A stretch of 33,089 bases of DNA from Planctomycetaceae bacterium UBA2671 (GTDB taxonomy: Bacteria > Planctomycetota > Planctomycetia > Planctomycetales > Planctomycetaceae), in contig DEML01000038.1 of assembly GCA_002359185.1 (NCBI GenBank), positions 86,067-119,155 of the forward strand, in the 5' to 3' direction. A program made the translations under genes and the position numbers. Shown in pieces: positions 25,492-33,089 of the stretch. Position 1 is the first letter of the stretch. Every line of letters begins with the position of its first letter. Under the pieces are notes generated by a model. That model saw only the letters and a program-made list of their open reading frames with translations. It was not told the origin of the DNA and searched no databases.

Positions 25492-28400
25492 CTAAGTTGT
25501 GACCGTCGTTGGTTTGGACCATTGTCGTGACTCTTGCTCTGTTGAAGAGTCAAACTCCAGTCCGGCCTCCGGATCGGTCGGTTCTTCCGGTTCAAAACGA
25601 TGACCATCATCGTCTCCTCCATCTTCGTCGTGGCTTTCTGTGGGCAGATTGAAGACCACGTAAAGCACTCGTAGTACAAGCAGGCTCATGATCATGGCGC
25701 TACACACGCCGCCAATCACAACCGTCGCCAGCGGTCGTTGTACTTCCGCTCCCATGCCCGTGCTGAAGGCCATCGGCACAAACCCAAGACTCGCGACGAG
25801 GGTCGTCATTAGGATCGGACGCAATCTCGTCATTGCGGCTTCTTCGACGGCTTCATCCAGCGAACGACCGCGCCTGCGTAGTTGTCGAATGGTCGAAACC
25901 AACAGCATGTCGTCGAGCACGGCGACGCCGGACAATGCGATGAAGCCAACGGCAGCCGAAATCGAAAACGGCATGTCACGAATCCACAGGGCCAGCACTC
26001 CACCGATCCACGCGAACGGGACGCCTGTGAAAACTCGCAGCGAGTCGATCCAATTGCGATAAGTCGTGTACAGCAATGCCAAGATGAGCAGCAGTGCGAT
26101 CGGCACCACGATCATCAATCGCGTCTGTGCTCGCTCAAGGTTCTCGAATTGACCTCCCCATTCGATGCGATAGCGGCCTGCGGGCAACTGAACTTGTTCA
26201 TCGACAACACGCTGAGCCTCGGCGACGAAACTGCCAAGGTCGCGGCCACGCACATTCGCTTCAATCGTGATGCGACGCTGATACCAGTCGCGTTTGATCG
26301 TGTTGAAGCCTTCCACACGTTCAATTGAAGCCAGTCGCGAAAGCGGAATACGTTGGCCCGATGGGGTTGCTACCAGTATGTTGCCAATGGCTTCAGGGTC
26401 GGCCCGCGCTTCTTCCGGCAATCGAATGACAAGCGGGAAGCGTAGTTGTCCTTCATAGACCTCGCCCACATGATTGCTGCCCAACGAACGAACGATGTTC
26501 ATCACCGTGCTGGCGGGAATCCCATAGCGGGCAATCTGGTCCTGTTTCACTCGAATTTGCAGGACCGGCTGGCCGGAAATCTGTTCTATCTTCACGTCCT
26601 CGGCACCGGGAATTGAGTTCAATGCACGCTCAATCTCGACGGCCTTTTCGTTCATCAAGTCAAGGTCGTCGCCATAGAGGATTGCAGCAACATCGGAACG
26701 AACTCCCGAGATCATTTCGTTCATTCGCATTTCAATCGGCTGCGATAACGCCAAACGCGGTCCCGGCAAATCGCGAAGTTCACGTTGCACCAATGTCGTC
26801 AGTTCTTCCTGGGTTTCCGCTCGCGTCCACTGCTCACGCGGGTGGAGCGTGATAAACAGGTCGGTCAATTCCGTGCCCATCGGGTCGGTGGCGACTTCAG
26901 CGGTGCCGATTCGACTCCAGACCTGATTGACTTCGTCAGGAAACTTTTCCAGAAGCACCTGCTCCATCCGCGTGTTGTAGCGCATGGATTCTTCCAGTGG
27001 CGTGCCCGCCAATCGCACGACGTTCAGCGTGATGGCACCTTCGGAAAGCCGAGGGACAAACTCGCTGCCGAGGTTGGGAGCGACAAGACTGAAAACGCTG
27101 ACCAACAGCAGCACGGCTGAACCAATGACAAACGTCTTGTGGTGCATCGTGAATCGCAGCACCGGGGCGTAGAGCCATTTCAGGACGCGGATCAACCAAG
27201 GTTCGGTTTCTTTGATGTTCTTGGGAAGAAAGATGCTTGCCAAGACAGGCATCAACGTCAGCGACAGGACCATCGACCCGGCAAGGGCCATGATGACGGT
27301 GAGTGCCATCGGCCGAAACAGCTTGCCCTCGATTCCCTCAAGCGTGAGAATCGGCAGGTAGACGATCATAATGATCAGTTCGCCGAACATTGTGGGCTTG
27401 CGAACTTCAATCGCCGCTTCACGGATGATTTCAAGACGACTCTTGCCGTCCCGATTGTGAGCCAGATGCCTCACGCAGTTTTCAATCATCACGACACTGC
27501 TATCGACGACCAATCCAAAGTCGATCGCACCAAGACTGAGTAGGCTGGCGGCAATTCCAAACTTCAGCATCCCTGAGAACGCGAAGAGCATCGAGAGCGG
27601 AATCGCCATGGCGACAATCAGCCCTGCTCTCAGGTTGCCAAGGAAAATAAACAGAATGGCGATTACCAGCAGACCACCCTCGAAAAGGTTTTTCTGCACT
27701 GTATGGATGACATGGTCGATCAGCTCGGTCCGATCGTAGACCGTTTGAATCGTTACACCGGCTGGCAGGGTTTCCTTGATCTGCTCCAGCTTTTCTTTCA
27801 GCGCCCACGTGACCTCGTCGCTGTTCTCGCCCATCAACATGAACCCGAGACCCAGCACCGCTTCGCCTTGACCATTGGCCGTGACCGCTCCGCGACGAAT
27901 CTCGTGACCGATTTGCACCTCGGCCACGTCACGCACACGGACGGGCACGCCGTCTTTCGCCGTCACGATGACTTCTTCAATCTGTTCGATGTTCACAGTC
28001 CGACCGACCCCGTGTACCAACAGCATCTCGCTGCCATCGGTGACCGTGCCACCGCCGACATTCTCATTGTTCTGTTGAATTGCTTCGCTGACCTGCTCAA
28101 ACGTCAGTCCGTACTTGAGCAATAGGTCTGGGTTGATCCGTACCTGATATTGTTTTTCGTATCCGCCCCAACTGTTGACTTCAGCAACGCCGCGAACCGA
28201 GCGAAGTTGTGGCTTGATGACCCAGTCATGAATGGTGCGAAGTTCGGTCAGTCGCTTGACTCGTTGCTCACGAGAAACTTCAGAGAGATCAACGCCGTCA
28301 TAGACCACGACGTAATGGAACACCTCGCCGAGTCCGGTGGAGACCGGACCCATTTGCGGCCTTGTAATGCCGTCTGGCAATTCGACCGTTGACAGACGCT

Positions 28401-28734
28401 CGTTAATCAATTGCCGAGCGAAATAGATGTCGATGCCGTCGTCGAAGATGACTACGACCTGCGACAATCCGAACTTGGAGATCGAACGCAGTTCATGCAA
28501 TCCCGGCAAGCCACTAATGGCTTGCTCGACGGGGAAGGTGATTTGGCGTTCGATCTCTTCGGAGGCCAGTGACGGCGCAACCGTGTTGATTTGAATTTGT
28601 ACAGGAGTCGTGTCGGGAAACGCGTCAATGTCGAGTTGTTGCAGTGAGAAACCGCCGACAACCGCAAACAACAACGCCGCCAGAATCACCAGCGCGCGGT
28701 GCTTGAGCGAAAAATCAATCAGCCAATTAAGCAT
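25492..28734 (-). CDS. czcA: CzcA-type heavy-metal RND efflux pump
   Basis: The 1080-residue inner-membrane protein is a full HME-RND pump, with two sets of membrane helices and periplasmic loops. In TM4 it has DFGLVVDSSVVMIEN, giving Asp405, Asp411 and Glu418, the proton-relay triad of CzcA-type (cobalt-zinc-cadmium or nickel) pumps; copper/silver CusA pumps lack the first acidic residue. It moves divalent metals out through the adaptor and the outer-membrane factor encoded in the same cluster. An acidic, His-containing tail of about 45 residues follows the last helix. It starts 11 bp after the adaptor gene. Exact metal is unproven. Confidence 0.96.
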   Translation of the reverse strand: MLNWLIDFSLKHRALVILAALLFAVVGGFSLQQLDIDAFPDTTPVQIQINTVAPSLASEEIERQITFPVEQAISGLPGLHELRSISKFGLSQVVVIFDDGIDIYFARQLINERLSTVELPDGITRPQMGPVSTGLGEVFHYVVVYDGVDLSEVSREQRVKRLTELRTIHDWVIKPQLRSVRGVAEVNSWGGYEKQYQVRINPDLLLKYGLTFEQVSEAIQQNNENVGGGTVTDGSEMLLVHGVGRTVNIEQIEEVIVTAKDGVPVRVRDVAEVQIGHEIRRGAVTANGQGEAVLGLGFMLMGENSDEVTWALKEKLEQIKETLPAGVTIQTVYDRTELIDHVIHTVQKNLFEGGLLVIAILFIFLGNLRAGLIVAMAIPLSMLFAFSGMLKFGIAASLLSLGAIDFGLVVDSSVVMIENCVRHLAHNRDGKSRLEIIREAAIEVRKPTMFGELIIMIVYLPILTLEGIEGKLFRPMALTVIMALAGSMVLSLTLMPVLASIFLPKNIKETEPWLIRVLKWLYAPVLRFTMHHKTFVIGSAVLLLVSVFSLVAPNLGSEFVPRLSEGAITLNVVRLAGTPLEESMRYNTRMEQVLLEKFPDEVNQVWSRIGTAEVATDPMGTELTDLFITLHPREQWTRAETQEELTTLVQRELRDLPGPRLALSQPIEMRMNEMISGVRSDVAAILYGDDLDLMNEKAVEIERALNSIPGAEDVKIEQISGQPVLQIRVKQDQIARYGIPASTVMNIVRSLGSNHVGEVYEGQLRFPLVIRLPEEARADPEAIGNILVATPSGQRIPLSRLASIERVEGFNTIKRDWYQRRITIEANVRGRDLGSFVAEAQRVVDEQVQLPAGRYRIEWGGQFENLERAQTRLMIVVPIALLLILALLYTTYRNWIDSLRVFTGVPFAWIGGVLALWIRDMPFSISAAVGFIALSGVAVLDDMLLVSTIRQLRRRGRSLDEAVEEAAMTRLRPILMTTLVASLGFVPMAFSTGMGAEVQRPLATVVIGGVCSAMIMSLLVLRVLYVVFNLPTESHDEDGGDDDGHRFEPEEPTDPEAGLEFDSSTEQESRQWSKPTTVTT

Positions 28735-28745
28735 CCGTGCTCTCC

Positions 28746-30431
28746 TTATTCAGCGACGCAGTCGCAGCCTGCACCAAGGTTGTTTTTCAGTAACTGCGCT
28801 TTCAACACGTCGCTGCCAGCACTCGCGATCACCTCACCGGGAAGCACACCGGAGATGACTTCCGTAACATCACCATTGACCGCACCTAAGCGAACAGAAC
28901 GGACATGAAAGACTTTGTAGCTGTCGAGGCTGTCGAAGTAGTTCTTGTCGCGGACGAAGACGACTTGGCAGCAGCCTTCCCAGTGCGAGGAGCCGGTCGG
29001 AATGACGATGGCATCGGATTCTTCACGAAGGATGATTTGCCCCATGCCGAATGTCTCGTTGCGAAGCCGTCCATCGTTGTTAGCCAACACTGCCCGCACT
29101 TCCAACATGCGCGTATCCTGATCGGCCGACGTGTTGATCCAATCCAAAACGCCTTCGACCACTTGGCGACTGCCATCGGGCGTAAACCGAATCCTTTGTC
29201 CCAACGCGAGCTGATCCATGTTCTCCAGCGGCACACTCAGTTGCAGCCACATTTGGCGAGTATCGCCCACCTGAAATAGCATCCGCGAAGGATCGACCAC
29301 TTCGCCGGGAGTCACCGCCCTCTCAATGACAACTCCGGCCGTTGGCGAGGCAATCGGCAGCAGGTTCGCCGAGGCGTTCAGTGAACTCACTTGTTCTCGA
29401 ATAGACGGTGGAATTCCAAGTAATCGCAACTCATCGAGGACTTGCTGCTCGGACATTCCTCTGAGTCGACTGACATCAACTGGCAAACCCAAGTTCAGCA
29501 ACGATTGCTCTGCACTCAATACATCCGCCCGTGCCTTGGCCAGTGCCGCTTCGGCATCAAGAATCCGAGAACCCGCGATCGCGTTGCGGGCCTCTGTAAG
29601 CCGCGAAACGTTCTGGTTCTGAAGCTTCTCTTCAGCAAGGGAACGCAACAAAGCGGTCTTTAAGTCTCCCACTTCGGCCGCGTCGACAATGGCCAGCAAC
29701 TCACCTTCAGCGACTTTGTCCCCGACATTCTTGAAAACTCTCCAGACACTGCCCGGTACGCGAGACGCCAGATTTGCTTGGCGAGTCGGGTCGTAAACGA
29801 TCTCGCCATTGCCGAAGATCGACTCAACAATCGGCTGTCGTTCGACCAATTCGACGTCAACGCCTGCCTGCTGTACGGCTTCAACAGATTCAAACTGAAT
29901 TCGCGATTGATAAATTTCGCAGCCGCTGTTGTTCTCTTTGCGTGGAGCAATCGCCAACGCTCGTGCTGCCCGCTGCAAGTCCGCCGTAAGCTCCCCTTGC
30001 GAAGGAGGCTGCTTGAGCTGCGCAACGTCGGGATGATCGAGTACGCAATTGTGAACGCCGTGATCAGAACACCAACCGTAGTCCGGTCCCTTCGGCATCA
30101 ACGTCGGATCGCACTCGACGCAGACCGACTCCGGCACCGCGTGCTCTTCGCACCAGTCATCGACAACCGTTTCAACCGGCCCTGTCAGCGCGGCGAATTT
30201 TGGAATACGCCAGTCGTTATGATGGCCGTAGTAGAACACAGCGGCGAAGCCGATTAGAACCAGCGTTGGCCCGATGCTGGAGAGCACCAACCCTAGCGCT
30301 CGCCGGAAAAAGCCTCGCGGCTTTGCATTCGTTTCTGTGGGAGCGGCTTGAACCGAACGTCCATTGACGGACGGTTCGGCAGCTTTTTGCCGCGACTCCT
30401 TGGTGGTCGCGTCAATGACGGAATGGCTCAT
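28746..30431 (-). CDS. CzcB-like membrane-fusion adaptor with N-terminal Cys/His metal modules
   Basis: From the ATG at 30431 (GGAG 8 nt upstream) the 561-residue protein has a cytoplasmic N-terminus, one membrane anchor (about 47-69), then WCEEHAVPESVCVEC with Cys94, His97, Cys104 and Cys107, and a second partial module with Cys121, His124 and Cys129. The remainder is a periplasmic membrane-fusion protein with barrel-sandwich, coiled-coil (about 240-300) and beta-barrel parts. Adaptors link RND pumps to the outer-membrane channel; CzcB- and CusB-type proteins can also bind metal at the N-terminus. The first module matches those of the lipoprotein encoded after the pump. An ATG at 30464 is a weaker start. 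Confidence 0.92.
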   Translation of the reverse strand: MSHSVIDATTKESRQKAAEPSVNGRSVQAAPTETNAKPRGFFRRALGLVLSSIGPTLVLIGFAAVFYYGHHNDWRIPKFAALTGPVETVVDDWCEEHAVPESVCVECDPTLMPKGPDYGWCSDHGVHNCVLDHPDVAQLKQPPSQGELTADLQRAARALAIAPRKENNSGCEIYQSRIQFESVEAVQQAGVDVELVERQPIVESIFGNGEIVYDPTRQANLASRVPGSVWRVFKNVGDKVAEGELLAIVDAAEVGDLKTALLRSLAEEKLQNQNVSRLTEARNAIAGSRILDAEAALAKARADVLSAEQSLLNLGLPVDVSRLRGMSEQQVLDELRLLGIPPSIREQVSSLNASANLLPIASPTAGVVIERAVTPGEVVDPSRMLFQVGDTRQMWLQLSVPLENMDQLALGQRIRFTPDGSRQVVEGVLDWINTSADQDTRMLEVRAVLANNDGRLRNETFGMGQIILREESDAIVIPTGSSHWEGCCQVVFVRDKNYFDSLDSYKVFHVRSVRLGAVNGDVTEVISGVLPGEVIASAGSDVLKAQLLKNNLGAGCDCVAE

Positions 30432-30598
30432 GGATAGAACTCCTGCTGGCGGAATATGGGACATGCACGATGCGCAAACGAAGCGTAAAGTGCGGTTTCC
30501 AAGGGGCAGACCAACCAGCTAGGAACGCTCAGGCGCAAGGTGATTGCGCGTTGGTACAACATGAGCGTCGCTGGTCAGCGAGCAAAGGCCAGCAGGGC

Positions 30599-31000
30599 CT
30601 AGAGCAAAAAGGAAGCGTGGGCGATCCGAACGTCGCGGCCACTTTCAAGGTCAAGCCGATGCGGTCGCTCTTCCCCGTAAGATGCGAATGCTCGAGAGAG
30701 GTTCAGGGTGTCGAAACAGACCGGCAGGAAATCGACCGCTAAGGCGAAATCTACTGCTAGTGTGCGATTATTCAACTCCGGTGCCACTTGGCAAACACAA
30801 CCCGTGTCACAGGGACAAGGGCAATCGAACGGCGTTGGAGAATCCTCATTTTCGCACGGCTCACGATCAGTGTTGGAGCAAGTGCAAAGGTGTGTCTGGG
30901 CCCGCTGAAGTGACTGCGCGCTGTCATCACATCCCATGCAAAGCACCGGACAGAACATCACCCGCAAGGTGATGATCAAGATGAAGGCGAGACGGAACAT
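30599..31000 (-). CDS. Cysteine-rich exported protein of unknown family
   Basis: The 133-residue product starts with a hydrophobic signal-like segment (about 1-24) that itself contains Cys17, Cys21 and Cys24. It then has a dense cysteine region: Cys39, 41, 49, 60, 62, 64, 68 and 70, with CPCPCDTGCVC at 60-70. The last 60 residues have only one Cys. Such a pattern suggests metal sequestration in the envelope, like a metallothionein, but I recognise no family. A promoter lies just upstream (31040-31068) and AGGAAG precedes the ATG at slightly long spacing. It sits between the outer-membrane factor gene and the adaptor gene. Confidence 0.65.
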   Translation of the reverse strand: MFRLAFILIITLRVMFCPVLCMGCDDSAQSLQRAQTHLCTCSNTDREPCENEDSPTPFDCPCPCDTGCVCQVAPELNNRTLAVDFALAVDFLPVCFDTLNLSRAFASYGEERPHRLDLESGRDVRIAHASFLL

Positions 31001-31039
31001 ACGAGGAAATCTTCCTGTTATTTGGGTAATCTACTGTAA

Positions 31040-31068
31040 AGTATAGGCTCTGGTTGACAGCGGAGCAA
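31040..31068 (-). promoter_or_regulatory. Candidate promoter of the Cys-rich gene and RND operon
   Basis: On the minus strand TTGCTC (31063-31068) and TATACT (31040-31045) are separated by exactly 17 nt, placing the transcript start about 30 nt before the Cys-rich gene. A GCTC/GAGC inverted pair lies in the spacer and TACTGTAAAGTA, a nearly perfect palindrome, overlaps the -10 and start region (31033-31044), as an operator might. The regulator is not identified. Confidence 0.5.
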
Positions 31069-31113
31069 GGTCAGTCTATCCGATTGGGCAAGTGGCCTGA
31101 ACCATTCCGCCGT

Positions 31114-32580
31114 CTATGGCTGCAATGTGACGAGCAATCCCTCAATCTCGGCCAACGCCTGTTTTGCCTGACCGAATGCATCCAAGACGCTTAGCCGCGT
31201 TGTGAAAAGCGTTCGCTGAACGGTCAACAACTGAAGGAAGTCTGAATCTCCCGCTGCGAATGCTTGCTGTGACAATTTGTAGGTTTCTTCGGCATTCGGA
31301 ACGATTCGTTTTTCCAATTGTTCGTAGCGTTGACGGGCTGTCTGATACCGCCCGACCGCATCCGCTAGTCGCCCGTCGAGGCTCAGACGGGTTTGGTCAA
31401 TCGCTGCGGAAGCCGCCGCGATGTCAGCTCGGGCCGTTTGGATATTGCCTTGATTTCGATTGCGAATGGGAAGCGGAATACTGACCCCGACAATCGCATA
31501 GGTGTCGTCCGTTGCCGTGTCCACTCCAACGCCAACTTGGCCAGTGATGTTCGGCGTGACTTGAGCACACGCAAGCTGGAGCGCCCAGCGAGCCCGTTCC
31601 AGTTCTGAACCGGCTGCCGCCAGTTCTGGGCTGCTGGCTTCCAATTCACTCATCAGTACTTCCCACGGTGCTTCCCCCAACACTTCCTCACGGTCAACCG
31701 CCAAATCGGACGGAGGAAGTTCCGGCATTCCCACGGCAGCGGCCAATGCCCTGCGGGTTGCCTGCAATTGAGTTACGGCGTTCTCAGCGTTGACGCGAGC
31801 TTGGTCAAGTTCGACTTTTGCTTGAAGCAACGCAACGTTCGACGCTTCCTTGGCATCAACAAGCGACTGAACGGAACGGAGTGACCTCTCAGCCAACTCG
31901 ACGATCTGATCGGTCAGTTCCGCGCGCCGTTGAGAAACGGCAGCAGCGGCAAACGCGATACGAATCCGAGTCAACACTCGTAATTCGGCTGCCCGAAGCT
32001 GAGCTTGCTGTTTTTGAACCTCATATGCCTGTACTTGCTGAGCGATGCCGAGCTTGTTCGCGGTGACGAACTGCTGATTGACTCGAAGCGAATGCAGCCC
32101 GCTTGCCCCTTCGTTTCCGATCTCTTCGGATTGATACTGAAGCACGGGATTGAACGGCAGACCAGCTTGGACGTATCGCCCCCGTCTTGAGTTGACACGA
32201 GCACGCGCCTGCCGAAGCTCTGGATGTCCAGCTAAAGCTGATGCTTCCAATTGCTCAAGCGACAGTGATTCGGCGGCAACCGTCGATGCACCGTCCGAAT
32301 CTGGCAAGGACAATGCGGGCTGAAGTTGCAGCGGCTCTGGGGCAACGATCCCCTCAACCGGTTCCGCCTGTCTGACTATTGGCTCGTCGAACGCCACCTG
32401 AACGACTTCAGGTTGTGTCGCATTGACTGGCGAAGCCTCTGGCACCGGTTCATAGTTCGATGTCGTGGAAGCGAGGGGTCGCCTACCGCCAGTCTGGCAT
32501 CCCACCGAAAGAGCGGTGACCAGCAGGAGCATCAATAAAAAAAGGCGGCAGCGGTAGCTGGCCAGTTGGATGCAGCGCAC
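31114..32580 (-). CDS. Outer-membrane efflux factor (TolC/CzcC type) lipoprotein
   Basis: The 488-residue protein has a lipoprotein signal ending SVGC (Cys28), a Pro/Glu-rich linker to about residue 105, then a TolC-like outer-membrane efflux domain of long helices in two repeats (for example SLEQLEASALAGHPELRQARARVN, later IPLPIRNRNQGNIQTARADI). It should form the exit channel for the CzcA/CzcB-type pump encoded downstream. The start codon is GTG at 32580, supported by GGAGG at 32588-32592, 7 nt away. The gene is separated from the Cys-rich gene by 113 bp containing that gene's promoter. Confidence 0.94.
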   Translation of the reverse strand: MRCIQLASYRCRLFLLMLLLVTALSVGCQTGGRRPLASTTSNYEPVPEASPVNATQPEVVQVAFDEPIVRQAEPVEGIVAPEPLQLQPALSLPDSDGASTVAAESLSLEQLEASALAGHPELRQARARVNSRRGRYVQAGLPFNPVLQYQSEEIGNEGASGLHSLRVNQQFVTANKLGIAQQVQAYEVQKQQAQLRAAELRVLTRIRIAFAAAAVSQRRAELTDQIVELAERSLRSVQSLVDAKEASNVALLQAKVELDQARVNAENAVTQLQATRRALAAAVGMPELPPSDLAVDREEVLGEAPWEVLMSELEASSPELAAAGSELERARWALQLACAQVTPNITGQVGVGVDTATDDTYAIVGVSIPLPIRNRNQGNIQTARADIAAASAAIDQTRLSLDGRLADAVGRYQTARQRYEQLEKRIVPNAEETYKLSQQAFAAGDSDFLQLLTVQRTLFTTRLSVLDAFGQAKQALAEIEGLLVTLQP

Positions 32581-32803
32581 TGCACAACCTCCGAGTAAAA
32601 CTAGCCAGCCCGTTTTTTTATCGTTCGAAGTTCCCTAATACTTTAGCCGGAAACTGGATGACGTGGCAAATTGCAGGAAGAACTCGTCATCGATCATCAG
32701 AAGATGTGCCTTCGTAAGAACTCACAAGTTGATCAGCGGTAGTACGACTGGCCGTGTCTGCGCAACCAGCAATGGAAAGCAGGCGGAATCGCGCAGAACA
32801 CGA

Positions 32804-32840
32804 GATTTCCCGGGGAAATCCATCCTATGCAGTGCATAGG
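32804..32840. promoter_or_regulatory. Two adjacent perfect 17-bp palindromes
   Basis: GATTTCCCGGGGAAATC (32804-32820) and CCTATGCAGTGCATAGG (32824-32840) are each perfect 8+1+8 palindromes, with centres exactly 20 bp apart and unrelated sequences. They lie about 225 bp upstream of the efflux-factor gene and directly before a small rightward ORF. They could be paired operators on one face of the helix or two hairpins in an RNA. No -35/-10 pair next to them is convincing. Confidence 0.5.
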
Positions 32841-32844
32841 GAAG

Positions 32845-32982
32845 ATGCCTGTCAAAGAACTTATGGAATGTGATCTGATCGTCGGCCTGGACAATTCGCT
32901 AACACCGGTTTCGTCAGTACTCTCGACAGGCCGTATTGAAACCGTTTATCAGCCCGTTGAAAAACTCTCAGAATCTCACTAA
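32845..32982 (+). CDS. Small ORF (45 residues), probably interrupted by the insertion sequence
   Basis: An ATG at 32845, closely preceded by AGGGAAG, opens 45 codons to a TAA at 32980. The product starts MPVKELMECDLIVGLDNS and is not recognised. The last 10 or so codons lie inside the presumed insertion-sequence end that begins near 32950, so the original reading frame may have been longer and cut by the insertion. The other strand offers nothing better. It may not be expressed. Confidence 0.3.
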   Translation: MPVKELMECDLIVGLDNSLTPVSSVLSTGRIETVYQPVEKLSESH

Positions 32983-33089
32983 CGTTCCCTTGGTTTATTT
33001 CTCTCTACTTTCTTCTTCGCAGGTCTATTCCGATGAGTCTGGGACGACGGAAATCTCAACGGCAGCAGGAACTGTTTGTTCCTACTCAG
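32950..33089 (+). mobile_element. Left end of an insertion sequence, continuing past the window
   Basis: CAGCCCGTTGAAAAACTC starting at 32950 resembles the terminal inverted repeat of insertion sequences whose ends read like GGCTGTTGAAAAA, and a transposase start follows 83 bp later. The exact outer end and any target-site duplication cannot be set without the other end. I would guess the IS1182 family from the end sequence and the transposase N-terminus. Confidence 0.6.
33033..33089 (+). CDS. Transposase, N-terminal 19 codons only (cut by window edge)
   Basis: The ATG at 33033 opens MSLGRRKSQRQQELFVPTQ, which runs off the window. The pattern of a basic start followed by QQELFVPT is, as I recall, how IS1182-like transposases in planctomycetes begin. 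AGG lies 9 nt upstream. Whether the gene is complete is unknown. Confidence 0.6.
   Translation, partial: MSLGRRKSQRQQELFVPTQ

Noticed and set aside
30470..30742. 90-codon rightward ORF overlapping the Cys-rich gene and its downstream gap
   Set aside because: Antisense, no ribosome-binding site, no family resemblance; the leftward frame has a signal segment and promoter.
31051..31080. Rightward promoter TTGACA with TATCCG 17 nt later
   Set aside because: The -10 is poor and no gene lies downstream on that strand; the leftward pair at the same place fits the Cys-rich gene.

Overview
The window looks like planctomycete chromosome. Three things suggest this: the TPR-sulfotransferase and Ala/Gln/Tyr-rich coiled-coil protein fragments, the RND adaptor with Cys/His modules, and the start of a transposase of a kind I associate with planctomycetes. 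Genus cannot be fixed by eye. It has two functional blocks, both transcribed leftward, separated by one rightward and apparently chimeric gene.

Block 1 (1-11.7 kb) is a complete subtype I-G (formerly I-U) CRISPR-Cas locus. Reading leftward from a promoter at about 11.68 kb it encodes a WYL-domain regulator, Cas3 (helicase then HD nuclease), Csx17 (large subunit, Cas8-like), Csb1 (Cas7), Csb2 (Cas5 plus a Cas6-like C-terminus), a Cas4-Cas1 fusion and Cas2. A leader (544-729) and an array of 8 identical 36-bp repeats with 7 spacers follow, and the array runs off the left edge. Interference genes are packed with short gaps and an ATGA overlap. A 295-bp gap separates them from the adaptation genes.

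The middle (11.7-16.3 kb) carries one 1404-codon ORF that starts as a TPR-sulfotransferase, switches inside the sulfotransferase domain to a low-complexity helical protein, and ends by running out of frame through a third gene fragment. I read this as a recombination scar at the edge of block 2.

Block 2 (16.28-32.58 kb) is a heavy-metal and redox island. Leftward it encodes an outer-membrane factor (TolC/CzcC type), a Cys-rich exported protein, a CzcB-like adaptor, a CzcA-type RND pump and a lipoprotein sharing the adaptor's Cys/His module. A secreted tandem thioredoxin-like protein, a MacB/FtsX-type permease and its ATPase come next. The last part is a tightly coupled operon: P1B-type ATPase, thioredoxin-like lipoprotein, CDF transporter, CYP152-type P450 peroxygenase, second CDF transporter and a 44-residue ORF, with ATGA overlaps or zero gaps at most junctions. 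No metal-responsive regulator gene is visible. The right edge (from about 32.95 kb) is the end of an insertion sequence whose transposase starts at 33,033.

Most unusual: the peroxygenase placed between two metal transporters, the Cys/His module shared by lipoprotein and adaptor, the atypical metal-site motifs of the P1B ATPase, two adjacent perfect 17-bp palindromes upstream of the outer-membrane factor gene, the chimeric ORF, and the promoter/palindrome in front of the WYL-cas operon.
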